Positions 36,897 to 43,386 of a stretch of DNA of 64,000 bases are shown piece after piece. Each line of letters starts with the position of its first letter. The stretch's first letter is position 1. The notes beneath the pieces were generated by a model, which saw only the letters and a list, made by a program, of their open reading frames with translations, had not been told where the DNA came from and ran no database searches. The stretch lies in contig JAAYBV010000080.1 in NCBI GenBank assembly GCA_012744475.1, positions 44,849 to 108,848 of the forward strand, in the 5' to 3' direction. The translations under genes and the position numbers were made by a program. Origin of the DNA: Phycisphaerae bacterium. Lineage in GTDB: Bacteria > Planctomycetota > Phycisphaerae > Sedimentisphaerales > Anaerobacaceae.

Positions 36897-36937
36897 CGTT
36901 CTATGGCCTGCCCTGGGTCCGCGACGCGACCGCGTTT

Positions 36938-37123
36938 TTACAGCTTCACCGGCTTGCAGAGGTTCTTCTCGTGGGCCGCGACGCGACCGCAGACCTTGCA
37001 CATGTACTGCCCGTCTTTGACCAGTTCCTTGTACTCCTTCGGATTGCTGATCTGGAACCCGAGATTGTTGAGGTAGCACAGGTGTTTGTCGTGTCCGGCG
37101 TGAGGCATTTCGGCGTTGGCCAT
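36938..37123 (-). CDS. Tiny four-cysteine (zinc-ribbon-like) protein
   Basis: A 61-residue protein with cysteines in HLCYLNNLGF, MCKVCGRVA and NLCKPVKL, four in all, a likely zinc ribbon or rubredoxin-like knuckle. AAAGGA seven bases before the ATG at 37123 supports translation. I recall similar small proteins in anaerobic bacteria, without assigned function. It is first in the minus-strand run with the BNR_4 protein and gpmA, 41 bases apart from the former. Function unknown. Confidence 0.75.
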   Translation of the reverse strand: MANAEMPHAGHDKHLCYLNNLGFQISNPKEYKELVKDGQYMCKVCGRVAAHEKNLCKPVKL

Positions 37124-37172
37124 GACTTCGTCCTTTCTCCATGGTTGACGTTCTCTTTTCGGGCCCCACATT

Positions 37173-37199
37173 AGGATATCGAGGGCTTCGCCCTGTCAA
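37173..37199 (-). promoter_or_regulatory. Possible promoter of the cysteine protein - BNR_4 - gpmA run
   Basis: On the minus strand a perfect TTGACA (37199-37194) is followed after 15 bases by TATCCT (37178-37173). The short spacer and weak -10 lower confidence. Confidence 0.4.
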
Positions 37200-37316
37200 C
37201 CGATTTCCCGGCGACCGGGCAGACTATGTACAGGCGCCGAGGCCGCCGGGTTCGAGTCGACGGCGAAGATCGCCGGACCTGCACGATGTCACGCGGGCCT
37301 CCGCCGAATTGTCCTC

Positions 37317-37345
37317 TCGACCGATCCTCCGGCTCGTGCTATACT
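37317..37345 (+). promoter_or_regulatory. Promoter of hisF
   Basis: TCGACC (37317-37322) and TATACT (37340-37345) are 17 bases apart, giving a leader of ~55 bases before the hisF ATG. Confidence 0.5.
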
Positions 37346-37407
37346 GCGCGAGCGAAATGAGCACGAATGGCACCCGGAACCATCGACCCGACAAACGGAG
37401 AGAACGC

Positions 37408-38172
37408 ATGGACTATCGAAGGATCATCCCCTGCCTGGACGTCAAACACGGTCGCCTGGTCAAAGGCGTCAATTTCGTTGATCTCAAGGACGTCGGGGAC
37501 CCCGCCGAGAACGCCGCCGCCTACAGCGAGGCCGGCGCCGACGAGCTGGTCTTTCTCGACATCACCGCGACGATCGAGAACCGAAAGACCCTGCTCGACG
37601 CCGTCCGACGCACGGTGGATTGCATCAGCGTCCCGCTGACCGTCGGCGGCGGCATCAGCAGTTGCCAGGGGATCGAAGAGCTTCTCGCCCTCGGGGTGTC
37701 CAAGGTCTCGATGAACACCGCCGCCGTGCGCCATCCCGACCTGGTCCGCCAGGCGGCCGACGAATTCGGCAGCGAGAGCATCACGGTCGCCATCGACACG
37801 GCGAAGAATCCTGCGTTGCCATCAGGCTTCGAGGTGATGGTTCGCGGCGGCACCAAAGGTGCCGGTCTGGACGCTGTCCAGTGGGCCAGGAAGGTCGAAT
37901 CGCTCGGGGCCGGGGCCATCCTTCCGACCAGCATGGACACCGACGGCCGGCAGACGGGCTACGACATCGCCATGACGCGGGCCATTGCCGACGCGGTGTC
38001 GCTGCCGGTGATCGCCTCGGGCGGCGCCGGCGCGCTCGAACATCTCTACGAGGCGATCGTGGACGGTCACGCCGACGCGGTCCTCGTCGCTTCCATCGCC
38101 CATTTCGGGACCTACAGCATCGCCCAGATGAAGGCGTATCTTGCGCAGCGCGATATCCCCGTCCGGCGGTAG
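37408..38172 (+). CDS. hisF: Imidazole glycerol phosphate synthase, cyclase subunit
   Basis: HisF is the cyclase half of IGP synthase in histidine biosynthesis, working with glutaminase HisH. The 254-residue TIM barrel shows [19 protein letters not shown] with catalytic Asp and the following Lys, [17 protein letters not shown] with the second catalytic Asp, [13 protein letters not shown] and [16 protein letters not shown] lies eight bases before the ATG at 37408. It stands alone here: hisH and other his genes are not in the window, so the pathway is dispersed. A terminator follows at 38,210. Confidence 0.96.
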   Translation: MDYRRIIPCLDVKHGRLVKGVNFVDLKDVGDPAENAAAYSEAGADELVFLDITATIENRKTLLDAVRRTVDCISVPLTVGGGISSCQGIEELLALGVSKVSMNTAAVRHPDLVRQAADEFGSESITVAIDTAKNPALPSGFEVMVRGGTKGAGLDAVQWARKVESLGAGAILPTSMDTDGRQTGYDIAMTRAIADAVSLPVIASGGAGALEHLYEAIVDGHADAVLVASIAHFGTYSIAQMKAYLAQRDIPVRR

Positions 38173-38209
38173 CCGCTGGCCTGCCGAACGCCGCTGATTC
38201 GACCTGTCC

Positions 38210-38245
38210 AGAGCAGCCTTTCACAGGCGGCTCTTTCCCTTTTTG
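38210..38245 (+). terminator. Rho-independent terminator after hisF
   Basis: AGAGC-A-GCCT pairs with AGGC-G-GCTCT (one internal mismatch, five-base loop), followed by TTCCCTTTTT. It lies 38 bases past the hisF stop. Confidence 0.7.
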
Positions 38246-38326
38246 GACGAAAGTCCCGACGGGGATTGACCGATAGGGGGAGGGTGATGGTCCGCAACGA
38301 TCTCTCAGGGATGTCTGAAGACCGAT

Positions 38327-38488
38327 ATGTTCAGCAAGCTGCGAAAAGACGGGTTTCTACTGAAGACCAAGCTCTTCACGCTCCGCTGGTATCCGAGCGG
38401 CCGAAGCTGCATTCGGATCGGCAGCCGCAGACGCCCCCCGCAGCAGATGCCTCCGCTGATGGTTCGCAAGCCCGAGTGGCGCCGATAG
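38327..38488 (+). CDS. Possible small basic protein (53 aa)
   Basis: In the ~640-base gap between hisF and the B12-fold gene, this 53-codon frame has the high third-position GC of real genes here and reads as a compact basic protein (KTKLFTLRWYPSGRSCIRIG, ending VRKPEWRR). The overlapping longer frame at 38266-38667 has poorer codon character. No good ribosome-binding site precedes the ATG. No family is recognised, and nothing else was seen in the gap apart from the hisF terminator. Confidence 0.3.
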   Translation: MFSKLRKDGFLLKTKLFTLRWYPSGRSCIRIGSRRRPPQQMPPLMVRKPEWRR

Positions 38489-38815
38489 AGATTTTCTTGG
38501 CTGCCGCTATCACCTTGTCACCGGCGCACCAGCCTGTCTCGTTGGGACACAAGGTCGCCTTTCTCGCAACGCCATTTCCTCCGCCTGCCAGTACTGGCGT
38601 CGAGGAGGATCGCCGTTATAGGACCTGCATCGGCAAGGACGCCCGGCGGTCGCATCCTGCGGCATAGACTATAGCCATCACGAAACAAGATACCCACAAG
38701 CCCGATCTTGTCTATTTTCACTCAAGTTTTTTTCGGCCCCCTACCGATACTAACCCACATGACACAAGTATCCCATTTTAACAACGAGTCATTCAGCATC
38801 ACAAAGGAGAGATCG

Positions 38816-39544
38816 ATGGTTAAGGAAGATTTGCTCGCCCGATACCTGGCCGCCCTGCTTCGCGGCGACCGGAAAGCCTGCCGCTTTGTCGTCGAGGAGA
38901 CGCTGCAAAGCGGTATCCCGGCCAATTCGGTGTACCTGCACCTGATCTGGCCGGTCATGGCAGAGATCGAGAGGCTTTCCCGGACGGACCGGATCAGCTC
39001 CGTCCAGGAGCATCTGGCCACACGGATCAACAGGACCATCGTGGACCAGCTCCAGAACAAGCTGCCGCGCCGGCCCGCCCGCAACAAGAAGGTAGCGGTC
39101 TGCTGCGCCCGCGACGAGTTGCAGGAGCTCGGGGCACAGATCATCACGGATCTGTTCGAGAGCGACGGCTGGGAAGTGCGCTTCCTCGGCGGCGGTCTGA
39201 GCAACGACGACATCTTCGCCTTCGTCAACGAATATGCACCGGACATTCTGTTCATCTACGGCACCGCACCGAAACAGGCCCCCGATGTGCGCCGGCTGAT
39301 CGACAGAATCCGCTGTGTCAATGCGTGGCCGGACCTGCGCATCGTGGTCTCCGGCGGACTGTTCAACCGGGCGGAAGGTCTGTGGGAAGAGATCGGCGCC
39401 GACGCGTTCGCCGCGACGGCCGCCGAGGCGCTACAGGTGGCCGCGGACGAAACCCAAGTGGCTGATCCGGAACGAAGAACGGTCAACCGCCGCAAACGCA
39501 AACAGCAGAACGCCGCCCAGGAGATCGCCGTCACAACCGCGTAG
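38816..39544 (+). CDS. B12-binding-fold regulator lacking the cobalamin histidine
   Basis: A 242-residue protein with an N-terminal four-helix B12-binding_2-like module (~1-90, including VYLHLIWPVMAEIERL) and a Rossmann-type B12-binding domain (~95-215): VAVCCARDELQELGAQIITDLFE, VRFLGGGLSNDDIF and IVVSGGLFN. In cobalamin-binding relatives the loop is E/D-x-H-x-x-G; here the histidine position reads Gln (DELQELG), so base-off/His-on binding is unlikely. AAAGGAGAG before the ATG at 38816 fixes the start. Likely a sensor or regulator, perhaps of light, redox or a different ligand. A strong terminator follows. Confidence 0.75.
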   Translation: MVKEDLLARYLAALLRGDRKACRFVVEETLQSGIPANSVYLHLIWPVMAEIERLSRTDRISSVQEHLATRINRTIVDQLQNKLPRRPARNKKVAVCCARDELQELGAQIITDLFESDGWEVRFLGGGLSNDDIFAFVNEYAPDILFIYGTAPKQAPDVRRLIDRIRCVNAWPDLRIVVSGGLFNRAEGLWEEIGADAFAATAAEALQVAADETQVADPERRTVNRRKRKQQNAAQEIAVTTA

Positions 39545-39561
39545 GACGCGGCGCACGCATG

Positions 39562-39607
39562 AAATCCCGTGCCGGCCGATGGATGAAGCCGGCACGGGAT
39601 TTTTTCT
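39562..39607 (+). terminator. Strong bidirectional-type terminator after the B12-fold gene
   Basis: A perfect 15-base stem (39562-39576 with 39588-39602, core TCCCGTGCCGGC) with an 11-base loop runs into TTTTTTCTTTC. It separates the B12-fold gene from the convergent cimA. Confidence 0.9.
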
Positions 39608-39625
39608 TTCACGATCCCGCCGCGA

Positions 39626-41188
39626 TCAGCCGGCCGCGCGTTGAAGCTTGTATTCCACGCTGTCGACCAGTGCCAACCAGCTCGCTTCGATCACGTTCTC
39701 GGAAACGCCCACCGTCCCCCAGATCGATTGCTTGTCCCTCGACTGGATCACCACCCGGACCCGCGCCGCCGTGCCTTCCTTGGCGTTCACGACGCGGACT
39801 TTGTAGTCGAATAACTGCACCTCTTTCAGAGCTGGATAGAACATCTCCAGCGACTTGCGCAACGCCGCGTCCAGCGCGTTGACCGGACCGTCTCCTTCGC
39901 CGACCACGTGCTCGATCCGATCGCCCACCTGCAACTTCACCGTCGCCTCGGTGACGATCTGCCCGCTGTTGCGTTTCTCCACGTCGACGTGGTACTTGAG
40001 CATCTCGAACGAAGGCTCAAAGGTCCCCATGATCTTACGGACCAGCAGATCGAAGCTCGCCGTGGCCGCCTCGAATTGATAGCCCTCATTCTCCAGCTCC
40101 TGAACACGCGCGAGGATCTTCCGGGCCAGCGTCTTGTCCTGGGTGATCTTGGCCTTCTCCATCTCCGCCAGGATGTTCGACTTGCCGCTGAGCTCGGAGA
40201 TCAGGAAGCGCCGCTCGTTGCCCACCATCGCCGGATCGATGTGCTCGTAGGTCAGCTTGTTTTTGCGAAGAGCGTCCACGTGCAGGCCCGCCTTGTGGGC
40301 GAAGGCGCTGTCGCCGACGTAGGGCAGGCTCATCACCGGCGGCAGGTTCGCCACCTCGAAGACGAAACGCGACACCTCCGTCAGCGACTTGATCTTCTCG
40401 GGGCTCAGTGGCTCCAGGCCCATCTTGAAGGCCAGGTTCGGTATCACCGAGCACAGGTTGGCGTTGCCGCAGCGCTCGCCCATGCCGTTGATCGTGCCCT
40501 GCACGTGTCGGGCGCCCGCCTGGATGGCGGCCAGCGAATTGGCGGTGGCGCAGTCCGAGTCGTTGTGCGTGTGAATCCCCACGACGACCGAGCCGAGCGT
40601 CCGGCAGACCTGGGCGGTGATCTCGGCCACCTGGTGCGGCAGAGAACCACCGTTGGTGTCACACAGCACCAGCGCGTCGGCGCCCGCCTCGGCCGCCGCC
40701 GCCAGCACCTTCATCGCATACTCGGGATTCGCCTTGTAGCCGTCGAAGAAGTGCTCGGCGTCGAAGATCGCCTCCAGCCCTTTGCTCTTGAGATAGCGGA
40801 CCGACTCGGCGCAGATCGTCAGGTTCTCGTCCAGCGAGCAGCCCAGAACCAGCTCGACGTGCATGTCCCAGGTCTTGCCCACGATCGTGGCCGCGGGCGC
40901 CTTGGTGGCCAGAATCGAATTGAGCGAGACGTCCTCTTCGACCGTGCAGTCGGCGCGGCGGGTGCTACCGAAGGCAGCCATCTTGGATCGCTCCAGGCCG
41001 AGCTTACTCACCTCGTGGAAGAACTTCATCTCCTTCGGGTTCGATGCGGCGTAGCCCCCCTCGATGTAGTCGACGCCCAACCCGTCGAGGCACTGGGCGA
41101 TGGCCAGCTTGTCCGGCAGCGAGAAACTCACCCCCTCCGCCTGCATGCCGTCGCGGAGCGTCGTGTCATAGATCGCGATCTTCGTCAT
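39626..41188 (-). CDS. cimA: Citramalate synthase
   Basis: CimA condenses pyruvate and acetyl-CoA to (R)-citramalate, giving a threonine-independent route to isoleucine. The 520-residue DRE-TIM enzyme has the IYDTTLRDGMQAEGVSFSL start, VVGIHTHNDSDCATANSLAA with the HxH metal ligands, GTINGMGERCGNANLC and a C-terminal LeuA-type allosteric domain (~385-520). The sequence is of the CimA/homocitrate-like branch rather than true LeuA. It stands alone on the minus strand with a promoter overlapped by an inverted repeat, which suggests regulation. Confidence 0.9.
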   Translation of the reverse strand: MTKIAIYDTTLRDGMQAEGVSFSLPDKLAIAQCLDGLGVDYIEGGYAASNPKEMKFFHEVSKLGLERSKMAAFGSTRRADCTVEEDVSLNSILATKAPAATIVGKTWDMHVELVLGCSLDENLTICAESVRYLKSKGLEAIFDAEHFFDGYKANPEYAMKVLAAAAEAGADALVLCDTNGGSLPHQVAEITAQVCRTLGSVVVGIHTHNDSDCATANSLAAIQAGARHVQGTINGMGERCGNANLCSVIPNLAFKMGLEPLSPEKIKSLTEVSRFVFEVANLPPVMSLPYVGDSAFAHKAGLHVDALRKNKLTYEHIDPAMVGNERRFLISELSGKSNILAEMEKAKITQDKTLARKILARVQELENEGYQFEAATASFDLLVRKIMGTFEPSFEMLKYHVDVEKRNSGQIVTEATVKLQVGDRIEHVVGEGDGPVNALDAALRKSLEMFYPALKEVQLFDYKVRVVNAKEGTAARVRVVIQSRDKQSIWGTVGVSENVIEASWLALVDSVEYKLQRAAG

Positions 41189-41256
41189 TCCAACTCCCGA
41201 TTCTCTGTCACAGGGCCGGTTTGGGCGCCTGTAGGGCCGTCATGTGCATTTGTGCA

Positions 41257-41292
41257 AACCGGTGATTTTACCGGTTCGTAGGGCCCTGTAAA
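41257..41292 (-). promoter_or_regulatory. cimA promoter with inverted-repeat operator
   Basis: On the minus strand TTTACA (41292-41287) and TAAAAT (41270-41265) are 16 bases apart. An inverted repeat AACCGGT (41257-41263) / ACCGGTT (41270-41276) with a six-base centre covers the -10 box, a natural repressor position. The leader to the ATG at 41188 is ~70 bases. Confidence 0.65.
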
Positions 41293-41322
41293 GGCCAAAC
41301 CGGCCGGCCCCAAGGCCGTTTC

Positions 41323-41586
41323 GGGTGCACTGCGTGTTTGTAGGTAGGTTCCTGCCGAGGCCAGGAAGGGGGCTGTCATCTCGGAGAGCGTGGCGGATGT
41401 CATTTCGACTAAGAGCTTGCCCTGAGCGAAGTCGAATGGGGCGAAGCCCGCACGGAGAAATCTGGCCGAGGATAAGGCAATAGCCCCTTCGCAGCCAGAT
41501 TCCTCCACTACGCTGCGCTCCGGTCGGAATGACAAAGTCGATTGCAGCCTCCGGTGAAGGTTTACCTACAAACATCAAGTGCACCC
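41323..41586. repeat. Nested inverted-repeat element
   Basis: Outer arms 41323-41362 and 41547-41586 are inverted copies (GGGTGCACT, then TGTTTGTAGGTA, then GCC, on each strand). Inside them, TGTCATTTCGAC at 41399 and TTGTCATTCCGAC (minus strand, ending 41536) form inner ends related to the repeat at 10,093. The inner core holds CCCTGAGCGAAGTCGAA and two inverted copies near AATCTGGC (41459-41466 and 41494-41501). No transposase frame is inside. It looks like a non-autonomous or REP-like element in the 750-base stretch between cimA and the next gene. Confidence 0.7.
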
Positions 41587-41943
41587 AAGGCCGTCGCGGA
41601 GTCCCAGGCGCCCGTCCCCTGCCACCTCGTGCCGCAAACTGGTGGACGTCCGGCCGCTTTGCGTTTGGGGAATTGGGTTTGTTTCGCACGATGGCTCCTC
41701 TGCCGGCATCTCGGGCTGCGGCTCGGGCTCCGCCGGCAGCTCTGCGGGCGGTTCGGCACAGCGGAGCCGGCGGACCTTCTCCAACTCGTCGAGGGTTCTG
41801 TAGAGGCCCTGCTCGATCCGGCGCTCGTACAGGCCCAGCCGCTCCAGCACCTTCGCGCAGTGGAATTCGGCGGCATGTTCGGGTATGGTGGAGCAGGTGC
41901 ACACGAACACCGTCCTTGAGGTTTGATTGGGAGGCACAGACAT
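41575..41943 (-). pseudogene. Probable remnant of a lineage-specific gene, tail in repeat sequence
   Basis: A 122-codon minus-strand frame with good codon character: TVFVCTCSTIPEHAAEFHC, KVLERLGLYERRIEQGLYRTL, a Pro/Glu-rich stretch (PPAELPAEPEPQPEMPAEE), then a switch to CETNPIPQTQSG in AT-richer sequence next to the inverted-repeat element. The tail resembles repeat-derived endings that I recall from planctomycete ORFans (CETNPI, KQTQF or RNKPNS in the three frames). Its ATG overlaps the divergent deacetylase-like gene's ATG. It may be a truncated gene interrupted by the repeat. No function is recognised. Confidence 0.4.
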
Positions 41944-43378
41944 GCTGCCGAAATCTCGCCAAGCCAACGGAGACTGTCCTCCGCGTACTCGACACGCTCT
42001 CACCTCGTCGTCTTTAGGTCGGCGTGACTTCTTGAAGGCGGCCGCGATGGCCAGCGGCGCGGCGATGCTCCACGCAGGCGGCCTGGCGACGGGCCAGGAC
42101 CTTGGCACGCGACCTGGGCGGGACAGCAGCGTCCGGATTCTGAATCCGTGCGCGCGCGTGCCCATGAGTCTGATCATCGACGACTCAACGTGCCTGGTGA
42201 ACATGGCCCACTTCGGGATTCCGCAATTCGCCGAGGTCTTTCCGGACAACTACACGCAGGATTGGCGCAGACTGCCTCGCGAGATCCCCGACGCCTTCGT
42301 GCGCAAGTTCGGCCAGTGGTGCCACGAGCACGGTGTCAAGGGCAAGTACAGCATCGTCCCCTATCCTGCGTGCGTCGGCTGGCTGGATCGCGGACTGCCC
42401 GGCTGGTCCAGGCGGGAGCTGGACGAGAGCATCACCCTGGTTCGCGAGCTGATGATGCCCGACTGGGACATCCATCCCGAGATGGTCAGCCATACGCGGG
42501 TGATCGACACGAAGACGGGCCGGCCCTTCCCCGAACCGACGGAGCATTTCATGGAGAACTGGCGGTGGACGGACGGCAAGTCGGTTGATCAGTTGGCCGA
42601 CTACATGAGCTACGCCCTGCGCATCCTCAAGAATGTGGGGCTGGACTGCGAGGGCATCACCACGCCGGGCGGGTTTGGCAACCGCGTATTGGCCGAGCTG
42701 TCGCAGGCGACGCTGGAATCGTGCCGGGACGTGTTCGGCGCGGAGATTCCGCATTACTTCCGGCACCTGTTCACCGACGAGCGCAGTGTCGCGCCGCGCG
42801 TCGAGTACGCCCACGGCCTGGACGGGCCCGACCCGAAATGCGTCGTCTCGATCATCGGCTGCACGGGCGACTGGTTCGGCGGCTGGGACGGCCTGGAAGC
42901 GGGCTCGGCCGACCAGTTCATCACAGAGGACCTGCAACGCGGCAGGCTGCCGGAGGTAATCGAGCGAGGCGAGCCGGCGATCCTCGTGTGCCACTGGCCG
43001 GGAATCTACTACAACGGCGAGGAGGTTGGTTTCAACATCTTCAAAGAGGTCGTCCGGCGGGTGCATGCCCGCTACGACCACCTGATCTGGATGAAGCTCA
43101 GCGAGATCGCACGCTATTGGGCGGCGCGCGAATTGACAGAGGTCCAGCGACAGGGCCGACAGATCATTCTGCGAGCGCCCTTCGCGACGCCGCGATTCAC
43201 ACTGCAAGTCGAGGGCAGGCTGTCACAGCCGCCGCGTGTCGAAACCGGCGGCATCGCGACCACACTTGAGAAGACCGCCCAGGCCCTGTGGCTCAAGGGC
43301 GGCGCCTGGCACCAGTCCGACACCGCCGCGACCCTGTGCTTCAACCTCTCCAAGGGCCAGACGACCGTCACCATCTGA
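41942..43378 (+). CDS. Tat-exported polysaccharide deacetylase-like protein
   Basis: A 478-residue protein with a twin-arginine signal (GRRDFLKAAAMASGAAM, ~30-46). The body resembles the deacetylase/GH57-like barrel: MSLIIDDST with paired Asp, HEHGVKGKYSIVPYP, DCEGITTPGGFGNR and ILVCHWPGIYYNGEE carrying a His late in the barrel. A beta-rich C-terminal ~80 residues follows. It probably acts on an extracellular glycan, but neither substrate nor deacetylase activity can be asserted. GGGAGG seven bases before the ATG at 41942 sets the start. Confidence 0.65.
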   Translation: MLPKSRQANGDCPPRTRHALTSSSLGRRDFLKAAAMASGAAMLHAGGLATGQDLGTRPGRDSSVRILNPCARVPMSLIIDDSTCLVNMAHFGIPQFAEVFPDNYTQDWRRLPREIPDAFVRKFGQWCHEHGVKGKYSIVPYPACVGWLDRGLPGWSRRELDESITLVRELMMPDWDIHPEMVSHTRVIDTKTGRPFPEPTEHFMENWRWTDGKSVDQLADYMSYALRILKNVGLDCEGITTPGGFGNRVLAELSQATLESCRDVFGAEIPHYFRHLFTDERSVAPRVEYAHGLDGPDPKCVVSIIGCTGDWFGGWDGLEAGSADQFITEDLQRGRLPEVIERGEPAILVCHWPGIYYNGEEVGFNIFKEVVRRVHARYDHLIWMKLSEIARYWAARELTEVQRQGRQIILRAPFATPRFTLQVEGRLSQPPRVETGGIATTLEKTAQALWLKGGAWHQSDTAATLCFNLSKGQTTVTI

Positions 43379-43386
43379 CCGCGGGC

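Noticed and set aside
38266..38667. A 133-codon frame after hisF
   Set aside because: Low-complexity composition with no ribosome-binding site; the overlapping 53-codon frame looks more gene-like, and that one is listed only at low confidence.
38690..38760. ACAAGAT/ATCTTGT hairpin and T-run before the B12-fold gene considered as a terminator or promoter
   Set aside because: The loop is long, the T-run is not adjacent to the stem, and no -35/-10 pair with proper spacing was found.
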